Shown here: positions 1 through 11,266 of the stretch, in pieces | Layout of the letters: every line of letters begins with the position of its first letter | Numbering within the stretch: position 1 is the stretch's first letter | Assembly (NCBI GenBank): GCA_907163345.1 | Contig: CAJQUN010000173.1 | Location: forward strand, 496,001-560,000 | Length of the DNA: 64,000 bases | Direction of reading: 5' to 3' | Source of the DNA: Haberlea rhodopensis | Lineage: Eukaryota; Streptophyta; Magnoliopsida; Lamiales; Gesneriaceae | Made by a program: the position numbers and the translations under genes | Notes under the pieces: model-generated | Database searches by the model: none | Told to the model about the DNA's origin: nothing | What the model saw: the letters and a program-made list of their open reading frames with translations, nothing else

Positions 1-1459
1 TCTATGAGAACATCAGGAGAGCTCAGAGGTCAGACGATGAGGTTCAGAGGTGGTTATCTTTAGTACATCTTGGTCAGCCAACGAAGTTCAGAGTGGCCGA
101 TGACGGGTCTTTGAGATTGGTGACCGTTGGGTGGTTCCGAGTACGCCGGAGTTGCGTAAAGGGATCTTGGAGCGAGCTCATAGTAGCAGACTTAGCATCC
201 ACCCAGGCGGGAAGAAGATGTACAGAGATCTGCGTGGTCAGTTTTGGTGGAAGAGAATGAAGTCTGATGTCGTCGCTTTTGTGAAGAGGTGTTTGATCTG
301 CCAGCAGGTTAAGGCAGAGAGGCAGAGACCTGGCGGCGAGTTGAGAAGCTTGGAGATACCGAAGTGGAAGTGGGAGCACATTTCCATGGACTTCGTGACT
401 CATTTGCCGAGGAGTGCTTCAGGCTTCGATGCTATTTGGGTGATTGTGGACAGATTGACAAAGGTAGCCCACTTTATCCCCTATAGCATGACTTTCACAT
501 TTTTGAGGATGGCGCAGTTGTATATTAGAGATGTGGTGAGATTGCATGGGATCCCCGTTTCCATAGTGTCAGATCGAGATCCGCGATTCACATCTCATTT
601 CTGGGAAGGCCTTCAGTCAGCTTTGGGAACTGAAGTCAGATTGAGCACTGCTTATCATCCTCAGACGGATGGCCAGACCGAGCGCGCTATTCAGACGCTC
701 GAGGACATGTTAAGAGCTTGTGTTTTGGAGTTCGATGCCTCTTGGCAGGATTCAGTGCCTTTGGTAGAGTTTTCGTATAACAATAGCTACCAGGCGAGTA
801 TTCAGATGGCTCCGTTTGAAGCTCTTTATGGCAGACGGTGTAGATCACCCTTGTGTTGGGATGATTTGGACCGCAAATCGGTCGGAGGACCGGAGTTGAT
901 TCGGGAGATGGAAGAAAAGATAAAGACGATAAGGCAGAAAATGAAAGCGGCCCAGGACAGACAGGCAGCTTATGCAAATAAACGGCGGAGACCGTTGGAA
1001 TTTCAGTTGGGAGATAAGGTCTTTTTGAAGATCTCGCCTTTCAGAGGCGTTGTGCGATTTGGGATGCGCGGGAAACTGTCTCCGAGGTATGTTGGACCGT
1101 ACGAGATTTTGCAGCGCATTGGCACCTTAGCTTACCGACTGGCTTTGCCGCCTTCTTTATCTGGTATACATGATGTGTTTCATGTGTCTATGCTGCGGAA
1201 GTATGAGCCGGATCCGTCGCATGTGTTACAGCCTTCCGAAGTTCAGTTAGAATCAGATGTATCTTTTGTGGAACGGCCTGTCAGAATTCTGGATCGAGCA
1301 GACCGTAGACTTCGGAACAAGGTGATACCTATGATCAAGGTTCAGTGGGATCGCAGGGGTGTCGAGGAGGCTACGTGGGAGACGGAGCGGCATATGGTGC
1401 AGCACTACCCGGAACTATTCTCTGGTATGTGTTTATGTTTAGTTTCCTTTTTGGGGTAA
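1..1459 (+). pseudogene. Tekay-like gypsy pol, 3' end: integrase plus chromodomain (family A)
   Basis: This is the C-terminal part of a Ty3/gypsy polyprotein that enters the window already inside pol. The readable frame runs 131-1459. It shows the HHCC zinc finger (H..H, then CLIC), the integrase core with MDFVTHL, SDRDPRF and TDGQTE as the three acidic residues (35 residues between the second and third), then a GPY/F-like region and a chromodomain-like end (VQWDRRGVEEATWE). Integrase joins element cDNA to host DNA in the nucleus, and chromodomains of this clade steer it to heterochromatin. Just upstream, one G is missing near 120 compared with the copy at 39429-40837 (LRLGDRWV), so the frame from 1 to about 128 is shifted. 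The copy is therefore probably dead. The polypurine tract and LTR follow directly, as expected for a 3' end. Confidence 0.93.
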
Positions 1460-1490
1460 GTGCATGTGATTTCGAGGACGAAATCTTATA

Positions 1491-1503
1491 AGTAGGGGAG
1501 TAT
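1491..1503 (+). promoter_or_regulatory. Polypurine tract of family A element
   Basis: The purine-rich run aagtaggggagta immediately precedes the LTR and would prime plus-strand synthesis. About 20 bp upstream (1470-1487) lies TTCGAGGACGAAAT, which recurs before the tracts at 39384 and 60268. Confidence 0.8.
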
Positions 1504-2257
1504 TGTGATATCCCCGAAATGGTTAATTGCATTTGGGCAATAATTGTGCTTATATGATTAATTATGTGGTAATTAATTATGCATTGGATTTATTTATTAT
1601 TATGCGGAAATGCTTAGTCACATGTTAGAGTGACCCGGGGTTGCATTTCAGGGTGCATGTGGTGCATGTTGGGTAAAATTATTGGAAGCATGATTTATTT
1701 GCCATTGGTAGCAATTGATTAGAAATCATGTGTTTAATTGATATTTGGTGCATTATGAGTAAATGCTTTGAAAAATATCATGTTGGGGTGTTTTATACAC
1801 CATTGAATTATTTTGGTGTGCTTTTTAATTAAATAAACTCATTTTATTACCCCACACCTTTACCAATCCATTTCACTTTACCAAAATCAACTTCCCACAA
1901 ACCCTTTCCCCCCATTTTCGTTCTTGAGCTTTGGGGTAAAGAGAAGTCCTTGCAAAATATTGTTTTGTGGAGTTTATTGGGTGATTTGAGGTCCCCAAGA
2001 GGTATGGATACCTCATGGTTATTTTTGTAAGGTTTTGTTTAAGTTTGATATGGTTTGAGGGATTTTAAAATGGGTTTGTGTTGGGTTGTTGTGGTTTTGG
2101 TATTATTTGGTTGGATGTTAAATATTTGGGTTTATATAGATGTTTATTGTTGATTTTGAGTGGGTTGGTAAGGTTGATGTTGGTGTGTATGGGTATGTTT
2201 GAGTTGGGGTTGAAGATGGGTGAATAGTGCCCAAACCCCGCATGCCCAGAGCTCGGC

Positions 2258-2460
2258 GATCGATCGGCGCCTTCTCGCGATCGATCGCGAGCAACAGAGC
2301 TGAGGCAGTGAACTTCAGCGATCGATCGCGAGTTTGGCGCGATCGATCGGCGAGGCCGCGATCGATCGGCGCAAGCTCCGCGATCGATCGCGGATTGTTT
2401 AATTTTGTTGGGCGAGGCAGTGTGATCTCGCGATCGATCGGGGCTTGATGGCGATCGATC
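2258..2460. repeat. Phased CGATCGATCG array (G-type), family A LTR
   Basis: There are eight perfect GATCGATC cores, starting at 2258, 2279, 2320, 2341, 2360, 2382, 2432 and 2453. Spacings are 21, 41, 21, 19, 22, 50 and 21 bp. All left flanks are G and all right flanks C or G (G-type). Spacers carry CAG-containing words such as aacagag and gaggcag. Sites 21 bp apart could also pair as RNA hairpins. Confidence 0.95.
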
Positions 2461-2618
2461 GCGAGACACCAAAATTGGTGTTTTTGGTTATTTTTGTGGG
2501 ATTTTTGGGATAGGACTATTATTGGGTTCTAATATTGGTATTTGTGAATATGTAGAACCAACCCAGGTGGCAACACAGCCAAGGAATTGAAGTCCTACCA
2601 TATTCCACTTTTGGAAAG

Positions 2619-2635
2619 GTACGTAGTGGACGTAC
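2619..2635. promoter_or_regulatory. GTACGT-N5-ACGTAC palindrome
   Basis: A perfect 6+5+6 inverted repeat lies downstream of the array. It recurs at the same relative place in every Tekay-like LTR here. Confidence 0.7.
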
Positions 2636-4029
2636 GGGCACCCCAACGGTACATGTATCTTATATACTTATTGTTTATGCATTGTGGATGCAAGTATATA
2701 TGTGGTATTGCATAGTGGATGCAAATACATGTTATGCATGATGTTTATAGATGCATATGATTATTGGTGCACATCCCATGAGTCGTGGTCATCCCTTGAT
2801 GATTTTAATGCTTGCCGCTATTTGGTTTGGTTCCGCTAAATGTGAAGCGAGGGGTGGGAGCGCCGCATGTCACATTTGAGCGTGGTTATCATATAGGGCG
2901 AGGAAAGGGTATTTGCCGCTCAATGAGAGGCGAGGGGTGGGAGTCCCGCAGTCCATTGAAGCGAGGTTATCCTATGCCGCCTATATGTAAATAAGCGAGG
3001 GGCATTAAAATACATTGTGATGGACAGACTAGGGATTGGTGATCAGTATTTGGTATTGATGAAATGGTATATGTTCATGACATGTTTAGACCATTAAAAA
3101 TAATCTATTGATTATACTCATGAGTTATGGTACAGGACAACCAAACGGGAAGCGTTTGAAATGCATGGGAAAACAGGAAGTGTTTTATTATGATTATGCA
3201 TTTACGCTTTATCTTCATATTGTGTTGAATATGAATGATTATTATTGCTCATGTTTGGGGGTTGTCCTTGTAGGTACATGTTTGGCATGATAGAAGGGCT
3301 AGACGGGTTGAGACAGTGAGCTTGAGGATGCTTTTGTGAATTGAAGGACAGGATTGTTTTGCCTAGTGTCTACTCTAGGAGTAGTGTAAAACTAGTTGAT
3401 AACATTCATTTGATGGGAAATGTAATTAATCCATGTTTAGAAGTCCTTATTTTTGGCATGTAATGCTTAAGCTCATAAACTCAACACGTTATTTCTCACT
3501 CTGATTTTTTTATTTAGCTCTATTATGCCTTGATTCCGCACTTAAGGATTAGGGTCCTTACAAAAGGAGGCAAAGAGGGGTAAGGATTATGGTACTCTGT
3601 TTTTCTGGGTTTTGTTTGAGTTTGGGTTTTATGGTGATGTTTTCACGCATGCTAAGTTTAGGTTTGGTCGAAACCTTGGTGTGAGTACTTGCATGGAAGT
3701 ATTTTGTAGCCCATAGCATGTGTGTTCGAGCATGTTACATGTTTTATGTATTAGATTTCTTGTTAGGAAAAGATGTGCCCGAAAAACTGGGCAAGACTTG
3801 CATACTCTGTTTTTCCTTGAAGTTGGATGGGTATTGAAGTTCATGAAGATGTTATGATGCATGCTAGCTTAGGTTTTCTAAAACCTTTGATTTAAGTGCC
3901 TACATTGAAGTTTTATCAAGTTCCTAGCATATTTGTTTGAGCAAGTTTGATGTGTTATGAAGTAGATTTCTTGCCTTGAAGATGGGTACTCGAAAATCTG
4001 GGGAAGTCTCCCGATTTTTCAGAGTGCTC

Positions 4030-4245
4030 GATCGATCGAGATTTTGGTCCCGATCGATAGAGCGAGGCGGAAGATTTAAAGCATGGTTTGAAATTCAGGG
4101 GCCGATCGATCGAAGGAATTTTCCGATCGATCGGTGAAGCACCTCGATCGATCGGTAGAAATATTTCGATCGATCGAGCGAGGCAGAAAGTTGGCACTGT
4201 TTATCATGTTTTCTCGATCGATCGAGACTTGGGTGCCGATCGATC
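4030..4245. repeat. Phased CGATCGATCG array (T-type), family B LTR
   Basis: Cores start at 4030, 4052 (degenerate), 4104, 4125, 4146, 4168, 4216 and 4238. Spacings are 22, 52, 21, 21, 22, 48 and 22 bp. Outer half-site bases are T or C only, unlike the G/C of the array at 2258. Confidence 0.93.
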
Positions 4246-4414
4246 GAGAGAGGTAGAACCTTGGCAATTTTTTTTATTTGAATTAATTTGAAGAATTTTG
4301 ACAATGATTCATGATATGGTATCTAATATGGTATATTGTGGTTATGTAGAACCATCCCAGGTACCAGCACAATCAAGGAGATAAAGTCTGTTGACTCCTC
4401 CTCCTTTTGAAAAG

Positions 4415-4431
4415 GTACGTAAGAGACGTAC
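4415..4431. promoter_or_regulatory. GTACGT-N5-ACGTAC palindrome
   Basis: Perfect inverted repeat in the B LTR, followed by CGGGCATCGGACGG, which is shared with the other B copies. Confidence 0.7.
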
Positions 4432-4539
4432 GGGCATCGGACGGTAAAACACACCTCTATACTATGACTATGCATTTATCGCATGAGTATTTACGATGAA
4501 ATGATGATGTTTATATGATATTTGTATAATGATACGATG

Positions 4540-4830
4540 TTTATGACTGGGTAAGATGCCCATATGGTAAGATGCCATACGATGTTTATGATATGGTAAG
4601 ATGCCATACGATGTTTATGACTGGGTAAGATGCCCATATGCTATGATGCCAAACGATGTTTATGATATGGTAAGATGCAATACGATGTTTATGATTGGGT
4701 AAGATGCCCATATGGTAAGATGACATACGATGTTTTGATATGGTAAGATGCCCTACGATGTTTATGATTGGGTAAGATGCCCATATGGTAAGATGCCATA
4801 CGATAGGGTAAGATGCCCATATGCATGAAT
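4540..4830 (+). repeat. Tandem GGTAAGATGCC repeats in B LTR
   Basis: Imperfect tandem repeats alternate GGTAAGATGCCATACGATG and GGGTAAGATGCCCATATG every ~25-35 bp. The same array occurs inverted at 14830-15140 and again at 53860-54045, so it belongs to family B LTRs. Confidence 0.85.
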
Positions 4831-5235
4831 GTGAATCAGGGACAACAAAAAGAAGTTAACGAATAACCAGCAAGTTAATTTAACTAAGATTTCATGCATT
4901 TACTGTTATGTTTTCTTTGTATGATGTTAAGTAAGGATGTTTATGCTCATGATGTGTTGTCCCTGTAGGTACGCTTTTGGACTGAAGGGCTAAGGGTCGG
5001 GTTGAGACAGTGAGCTAAAGGAGCACAAGGATGGATAGGAAGGATGTTATGATTAAAATCTACTATAGGAGTAGTATAAATCTAAATATTAGCATTCAGT
5101 TAAGGGAATGTAACTGTTAAGTTTTTAAAGTTTTATTTTTTTGGCCTGTAATCCTAATAGCTCACGTAACAACCGGAACTCTAAGATGTCCTTAATGCAT
5201 GTTTAATACATTTTATGTTATTAAAACACTGTTAG

Positions 5236-5247
5236 TGGTATCAGAGC
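5236..5247 (+). promoter_or_regulatory. Primer binding site, initiator tRNA-Met
   Basis: TGGTATCAGAGC is complementary to the 3' end of plant initiator tRNA-Met, the usual primer for chromovirus and copia elements. Confidence 0.9.
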
Positions 5248-5435
5248 AGTGGTTAGATAACCCGGGAATGAGTGAAGGGTAGCCTTAGCAATAAGTTAGC
5301 TAGGTGCTTACTTTTAAACATGTTTTATATGTATGTTGCATATGAAGTATATGATGTTATACTAACATGTTTGTTCTCTAATGATGTATTATATGAACTG
5401 CTTTTGGGTATCGTTGTTAACCCTTGTGTTGCAGT

Positions 5436-5837
5436 ATGGTAGCAAATGTGGAAGTAGGTGATGCTATTAGCGTCAATGCAAGTGCTGGGCGTACAAATCC
5501 CCTACCACCAGCCAGCCTAGGCAAGGAACCCTCTGAGCAGCAGTTATTACCTGGGGAGTTGAGCTTGGCTCAGTTTTTGGCATACCGACCCCCGATGTTC
5601 GAGGGAACTGAAACAGGGGAATTGGCTGAAGAGTGGCTAGAGAGGATGGAACAGATTTTTGTGGCAGCTCCGTGTGCGAAGTCAGCATGGATCAGATTAA
5701 CGGAGTTCCAACTGGCTAAGAAAGCATTGATGTGGTGGAAGACCACAGTGGTAGAGCAAGAGGCTCAGGGACAGGAAATTAATTGGAAGATGTTCAGAAT
5801 TTTCAGCTGCTGCACGACAGGCTAAGGAGGATGAGTT
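5436..5837 (+). pseudogene. Family B gag, truncated
   Basis: This is the start of a gypsy capsid protein. The first ATG is at 5436 (MVANVEVGDAIS); the related copies read MAANVEV. The conserved capsid core FEGTETGELAEEWLERMEQ...WIRLTEFQLAKKALMWWK is present. Compared with the minus-strand copy at 14193, 20 bp are missing after 'ttcagaa' near 5800, which shifts the frame and ends the protein at 5825. The reading then meets a copia LTR at 5838. A 3' splice-site-like sequence (CCCTTGTGTTGCAG) sits directly before the ATG in this and the other B copies. Confidence 0.9.
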
Positions 5838-7350
5838 TGTTGGGATATGCCCTAAGACAAGTCATTGGATGATTGTTTGGACATACAATGTTTATGATTT
5901 TATGAATGGCAAATCATTAGTATATATTATTCGAATATCTGTGCAATATGAATTGATATATAAGTTAATGTCCTTAGAATAATATTGTATTATTCTTAAA
6001 GATGTCCCTAGTCAAGTATTATCATGAATATGGATAATGATAATACGTAGAGACTAGTATGTGTTGATTGATAAATTGTTCATTGATATGAGATATCAAA
6101 TCAACACATGGGTACATGTTAGAGAACAATGTACTGGACAGACCCACCATGAGAATGCAATATGGATAGTTATATGATCGTCATATGAAATTCTCATAGT
6201 GATAATAATGTATGTAATCCTTACGACTTGTGATCATCAGAGATCCCAACATAAGGAGTTATGTATCTTGATATCGTCAAACGTTACCCGTAACAGGGTA
6301 ATCTATAAAGGCGACTATTGGATACACAACGAATTATGTAGAGGGATGTTGACTGATCGAGATAGGATTTGTCCCTCCTATATAACAGGAGATGTGTTTG
6401 GCCCTTGATCAAGTGAGAACTAAAATGCATGGCCATGCTCGAATGAGTCGATATGAGATATCGAGCTTATTCGTTTATTCTAGTTCTACTTGGGGATCAA
6501 GAAATAAAGATTGGATATACGAGTATGACTATTCCATGACTCGTGTTCAATCTAAACACAAAGGACAAAGGGATTAAGTTACATGGTTAATATTATCACA
6601 AGTTCTAAAGGTTATGTCGAGTCATTGACATTCTTGTAATTTGGGTAGCCTTGATGTGTTGCTAGACACCGCTCTTTGCTTGTAATGTAAAATGAGATTT
6701 TATGTCACTGCCAACATTACAAGAACCTATCGGGTCGCACAAAAGATTAAATCGAGAAGGGAAATTAAATTCATTGGATGAATTAATTAATTAAGAAGAG
6801 TCTTAATTAAGTGATTTAAAGGTTTTAATTAAATCATGGGTTTGGGCCCATAAGACTTTAAGAAAGTCTTGAACCTTAATTAAAGCCTTATAATATAAAT
6901 ACAAGGTTTTGATTAATTGTTAATCATACTTTCATATCATTGCTTGATATCAAAACCTAGACTCCACTCCTCAAGCTCTCGGCCGCCGCTTGTTCGAAGA
7001 TCATCGCCGCCGCCGCCTTGATCTTCACGGCCGTCCTTGCTCGGTTATAGTAACCGTGAGGTTTTGTTGGTTCAAGAATAAGTCTAGCAATCTTTTCTTG
7101 AACAGCCCTTTGTTCGATTTGATCGTGTGGATACCGTTGAGGCAAAACTTGACAAGTTTTGCTAGTGACTCGGAGGAGGCGTTGGACGTGGTGCTGCTTC
7201 GTGGAATCTGCTCAAACACGCTACAAGGGTGAGACCTTCGTATATCCTCGATTTGCTTTATATACGTGTCATATGATTATGGTGTAATTTTGAATAATTA
7301 CGGTACGATGTGGACTCGGGTTCGGGTTGAACCGAGGGTTAATACTCACA
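5838..7350 (+). repeat. Copia LTR, diverged, plus orientation
   Basis: It begins TGTTGGGATATGCCCTAAG like the LTRs of the intact copia at 21755. It stays similar through the ggataccgttgaggcaaaac and gcgctacaagggt segments, then diverges after about 7235 before a plausible end, GGGTTAATACTCACA, at 7350 (1513 bp; other copies 1490-1512). A TATA-like ATAAATA lies near 6895. The flanks (gagtt before, tacat after) do not form a TSD, and no internal copia sequence adjoins it. It is either a solo LTR damaged at one border or a rearranged remnant. Confidence 0.75.
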
Positions 7351-7999
7351 TACATGAAATGAATATTAGATATATGACAAGGAAAGAAACATGATGCACA
7401 AGATGTAGTGCATAGAAATGACTTGAATGAAATCAAGTGTAGTGGCATATCAAGCAACATGGACTAGTATGCATTTGAATTGAATTTCATATGCCTTTGC
7501 CTTTCATTTAAAGTTGCATTAGCATGTGAATTTGAGTTTCGATTTACATGTTTATGTTAATTGGCATGTTATTATAGCAAGTGGCTATATTAAGGGGATT
7601 AGTGAGCTTAAACTCACAATACACCATTTTACACCTACAAATCTCTACCAAGCTCCTCTCCAAATCCTTATTGGTTTTGTCATCTTTTCTTGGATTTGCA
7701 CTTGGTTATCAAGATAGAAAAGTGGGAGAAGTGACTTCCTACCATTTTGGTAAGGATTAGGTGCTTTGTATCCTTGTGTATGAGAGTAAAAGAGGAATTG
7801 AAGTTAAAGCATGGAATTGGTGATGTTTGTTTTGATTTGAGTTATGGTGTAAACAATTGAGTTCTTTGATCACACAAACATGTTACTATGCTATTAGAGA
7901 TTGCATGAAACATGTTTAAATGTTCATTTTCGAGTTGTAGGAGATATACCATGAGGATAAGCTCAAAATCGCCATGTTCCAAAGTTTCTGGATATCGGC

Positions 8000-8204
8000 G
8001 ATCGATCGCAAGCTTTGTGCCGATCGATCGCCGATGACAGAGCAAAGTTTAAGGTGGTTATATCATGTGGCGATCGATCGGTGCAAATGTGGCGATCGAT
8101 CGCGAGCAACAGAACATTTTGGCGATCGATCGCGAGGTTGTGGCGATCGATCGCGATGGAACAGAATAGTATAGCGATCGATCGGTGAGATGTGGCGATC
8201 GATC
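8000..8204. repeat. Phased CGATCGATCG array (G-type), family C LTR
   Basis: Eight cores start at 8000, 8022, 8072, 8094, 8124, 8145, 8176 and 8197. Spacings are 22, 50, 22, 30, 21, 31 and 21 bp. Half-site flanks are G or C only. Spacers repeat aacagaa-type words. Confidence 0.95.
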
Positions 8205-8370
8205 GCCAAGGGCAGAATCTTGAAAAATGTTATATTTTTGTAGAATTTGATTTTAATGCCTATGATACCATGATATATTTTTGGCATTGTTGTAGCACCA
8301 TCACAGGGGACAGGACAACGAGGCAATTAGCCAGTGACGACTGATTTATCTCGTTTGTGTCGCTTTACAG

Positions 8371-8386
8371 GTACGTGTTGGCGTAC
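8371..8386. promoter_or_regulatory. GTACG-N6-CGTAC palindrome (degenerate copy)
   Basis: Slightly shortened version of the GTACGT palindrome, in the same position downstream of the array. Confidence 0.5.
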
Positions 8387-9192
8387 GGAGTATAGATATT
8401 ATGTGATGGTGATGTTATGATTTTGATATCATATGATTTATGTTATCGGTGTGTCATATGATTGGTAGTATCATATGCATGTGCATACATGGATTTCATA
8501 TGATTGGGATGGATGCCTTGATAGATATGTGTATATGCTTTGGTGAGATCATTGCCTTGATAGATATGCCCGGGTTGGTATATGCTTTGGCTGGGATCGT
8601 TGCCACGATAGATATACTACATATGCTTTGGCTTGAGAGATATACGCCTGGTTTGGGTATATGCTCTGGCTGTTATCACAGATGAGTACGGTACTATGAT
8701 ATGTGCTGCTAATATGAAGATGTGATGTGGTTCCACTAACATATTGAGCTGAATAGGCATATCATATTGGGCTCGTGATAATATGGTGATTGTTGAGACA
8801 TGTCATGACATGATGCATTTGTTGATGCATGATACAGATCATTCACATTTGATGATTGTTATTGTGCTTTATCATTAATACTGTGTTTTGATATTGCACT
8901 GAGATAGTTGTTATCTATACTCATATTGTGTGAATGTTTCTGTAGGGACTTATAGACGTGGGAAGACGGGATGTGAGTCATTTTCCGCTGCGAGCTGAAC
9001 CACTGCATAGGAGTTATCTTGGATTAAGTTGTTACTTGTACATGTGATGTATAGTTGGTTAGGTTTTTATAACCTTGTAACAACGTAACTAGTCAGAAAC
9101 TCTAAATCAGTGCCTATTTTTACTTAATTCAGACTCACGTATGTATGTTTAATTGATACATAATGGATTAAGTAACGAGGACCCCACATTAG

Positions 9193-9204
9193 TGGTATCA
9201 GAGC
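9193..9204 (+). promoter_or_regulatory. Primer binding site, family C element
   Basis: TGGTATCAGAGC lies 4 bp after the LTR end and fits initiator tRNA-Met. Only about 20 bp of leader follow before the orientation of the sequence flips near 9225. Confidence 0.9.
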
Positions 9205-9224
9205 AGTGGTTCGAGAACGGGATG

Positions 9225-9734
9225 AACATACCTCAGCAACGAGGAATAATGCATGGCATAGTCTGACACTGACATGCTCCCTTGTTTCAAGCTTGCAAAC
9301 TCGTCTTCCTTCGTCTGTCTCACCGCCGTAGAGAAGTACCGATTCAGAAATCGGGTTCTGAAGAGCGTCCAATCGATCACTGCACTCTGTGCTCTCAGTT
9401 CCATTACCGTGCTCCTCCACCACATGGAAGGTTTCTTTGCCAATTGGAACTCCGCCAGCCTCAGCCATGCTGTAACAGCACAAGGAGCAGATACAAATAT
9501 CTGTTCAAGCCTTTCTAGCCACTCCTCAGCCTCCTCTCCTGATTCTGTCCCCTCAAACCGGGGCGGGTGGTAAGACAGAAACTGAGTCCTGATCTCACCA
9601 GGTAGTAATAACTGAGCCACTGGTTCCATGCCTACAGCTGGTGGAGGTAGAGGGTTTGCCTGACCAATGCTAGCGTTCACGCTCCCAACATCACCAACCT
9701 CTTCATTAAGGTTCCCCGCGTTCATAGCAGCCAT
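9225..9734 (-). pseudogene. Family A gag, truncated at an inverted junction
   Basis: Minus-strand gag N-terminal half, MAAMNAGNLNEEVGDVGSV..., with the capsid core FEGTESGEEAEEWLERLEQIF...WLRLAEFQLAKKPSMWW and the conserved SDYAMHYSSLLRYV. After LLRYV the frame runs into the reverse complement of the family C leader and primer site, so the coding match stops at about 9225. No zinc knuckle, protease or pol remains on this side. The leader 9735-9924 and a minus-strand primer site lie upstream, so this gag belongs to the LTR at 9941-12016. Confidence 0.88.
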
Positions 9735-9924
9735 GCTGTAACACAAAGGTTAACAACAATTCCAAAACAAATATATATGTTATACCGTTAGAATCATAAT
9801 AAGCATGTTAGTATAACAGTATATACAACAATATGCACCACATGCATAAACATGCTTCAAATGTAAGCACCTAGCCAATCATGCTAAGGCTACCCTTCAC
9901 TCGTTCCCGGGTTCTCTAACCACT

Positions 9925-9936
9925 GCTTTGATACCA
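9925..9936 (-). promoter_or_regulatory. Primer binding site of minus-strand family A element
   Basis: Reads TGGTATCAAAGC on the minus strand, one mismatch from the tRNA-Met primer site. It lies 4 bp from the LTR end. Confidence 0.85.
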
Positions 9937-10885
9937 CTAATGTAAGGACCCTAGTTCCTTAAGTACGTGTTAAGGGCATCAGTAGAGCTAACATAAATTA
10001 TCAGAGTAAAATGATCGTGTTGAGACTATGAGCTTTAAGAATTACATGCCAAAAATAAGGACTATCAATGGATTAATTACATTCCCAATCTAAAGAATGT
10101 TATCAACTATAGTTTTACACTACTCCTAGAGTAGACACTATACAAAAGCAATCCCGTCCTTCAATTCCCCAAAAGTGCTCTTCACAAGCTCACTGCCTCA
10201 ACCCGCCTTAGCCCCCTTCTTATCATGCCCAAAGTGTACCTACAAGGACAACCCCCAAACATGAGCAATAATATCATTCATATTCAACACAATATGAATA
10301 TAATGCGTAAATGCATAAATCACAATAAAACACTTCCTGTTTTTCCCATGCATTTTAAACGCTTCCAGTTTGGTTGTCCCTGTACCATAACTCATGAGTA
10401 TAATCAATAGATTATTTAATGGTCTACACATGTCATGACATAATACCATTTCATCATCACCAAATACCAATCACCAATCCCTAGTCTGTTCATCACAATG
10501 TATTTTAATGCCCCTCGCTCATTTACATATAGGCAGCATAGAATAACCTCGCTTCAATGGACATGCGGCGCTCCCACCCCTCGCTTCACATTGAGCGGCA
10601 AATATTCTTTCCTCGCCTCATATGATAACCACGCTTAAATGTGACATGCGGCGCTCCCACCCCTCGCTTCACATTTAGCGGCAACAAATCAAATAGGGGC
10701 AAGCATTAAAATCATCAAGGGATGACCACGACTCATGGGATGTGCACCAATAACCATCATATGCATATACAATCATCATGCATAATTCAACATGTATTTG
10801 CATCCACAATGCATAATTCCATATATACTCGCATCCACAATGCATAAACAATGAGTATATTAGATACATGTACCGTTGGGTGCCC

Positions 10886-10902
10886 GTACGTCTTCTACGT
10901 AC
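10886..10902. promoter_or_regulatory. GTACGT-N5-ACGTAC palindrome
   Basis: Perfect inverted repeat in the minus-strand A LTR. Confidence 0.7.
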
Positions 10903-11059
10903 CTTTCCAAAAGTGGAATTGATATGGCTTCACTTCCTTGGTTGCGTCGCCACCTGGGATGGTTCTACACAATCACACAATCCCATATTAGAAGCTAAAT
11001 AATAGTCAAATACCAAAAATTCGTCAAAAGAATTCATTTTTCAAAATTCCACTGCTGGT

Positions 11060-11266
11060 GATCGATCGCTTTGCTGAGGCGATCGATCGCCTCAAATTAT
11101 GCTTCGCGGCGATCGATCGCGCCAAACATGGCGATCGATCGCCTACCTCATATTTTGGACACTGCCCCTCGGCGATCGATCGCGCCATTTCAGGCGATCG
11201 ATCGCCCACCCAGCGATTTTGGTACTGCCTGTTGGCGATCGGTCGCCTCATTTCAGGCGGTCGATC
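11060..11266. repeat. Phased CGATCGATCG array (G-type), family A LTR
   Basis: Cores start at 11060, 11081, 11111, 11133, 11174, 11196, 11237 and 11259; the last two each have one mismatch. Spacings are 21, 30, 22, 41, 22, 41 and 22 bp. Flanks are G-type apart from isolated substitutions. Confidence 0.94.

Larger units (their letters stand above)
1504..3562 (+). repeat. 3' LTR of family A (Tekay-like) element
   Basis: The LTR starts TGTGATATCCCCGAAAT after the polypurine tract and ends GGGTCCTTACA, giving 2059 bp with TG..CA ends. A likely TATA-type motif (TTTTATACA) is near 1789. Downstream come a CGATCGATCG array, a GTACGT palindrome, a block of CCGC/GCGA motifs (2810-3005) and the AGGAGTAGT segment found in all these LTRs. 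The element sits in a family B LTR: the bases after it, aaaag, fit the interrupted B sequence (compare the minus-strand copy near 16100) and are probably one TSD copy. The 5' part of the element is outside the window. Confidence 0.9.
3563..5235 (+). repeat. Family B LTR, 3' portion (5' LTR of a broken B element)
   Basis: This is the rest of the LTR interrupted by the family A element. It matches, in reverse complement, the complete B LTR at 14400-16551: the same stretch with 'tactctgtttttc', the CGATCGATCG array, the GTACGT palindrome, the GGTAAGATGCC tandem region and the conserved tail. The last ~21 bp, which should read ..GAGAAGACCCCACATTA, are missing between two TTA triplets at 5231-5234. 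The LTR therefore lacks its terminal CA and runs straight into the primer site. Confidence 0.88.
7351..9188 (+). repeat. Family C gypsy LTR, 5' border unresolved
   Basis: It ends GAGGACCCCACA at 9188, directly before a tRNA-Met primer site, so it is a 5' LTR. It contains a CGATCGATCG array (8000-8204), a degenerate GTACGT palindrome, repeats of GATAGATATG/TATGCTTTGG around 8510-8665 and a long U5. I could not find a TGT..CCCC-type LTR start between 7240 and 7600, so the left side is probably truncated or replaced. The U5 differs from families A, B and D. Confidence 0.75.

Noticed and set aside
2065..2472. ORFs with repeated DRSR/RSIDR residues across the CGATCGATCG arrays (also at 4076-4304, 7974-8326, 11024-11629, 17675-18141, 32619-32852, 38028-38325, 45918-46352, 53069-53336 and 59219-59561)
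   Set aside because: They are translations of the palindromic DNA repeat, open on both strands at once, with no conserved start or length between LTR copies.
4030..4245. CRISPR-like array (short repeat, ~20-50 bp spacers)
   Set aside because: Repeats are 10-bp palindromes with variable spacing inside plant LTRs, spacers are similar to each other, and there are no cas genes.
5236..5247. tRNA-Met gene fragments (also at 9193, 14384, 19647, 23246 and 54472)
   Set aside because: Only the 12-18 bases complementary to the tRNA 3' end are present, right beside LTRs. They are primer binding sites, not tRNA genes.
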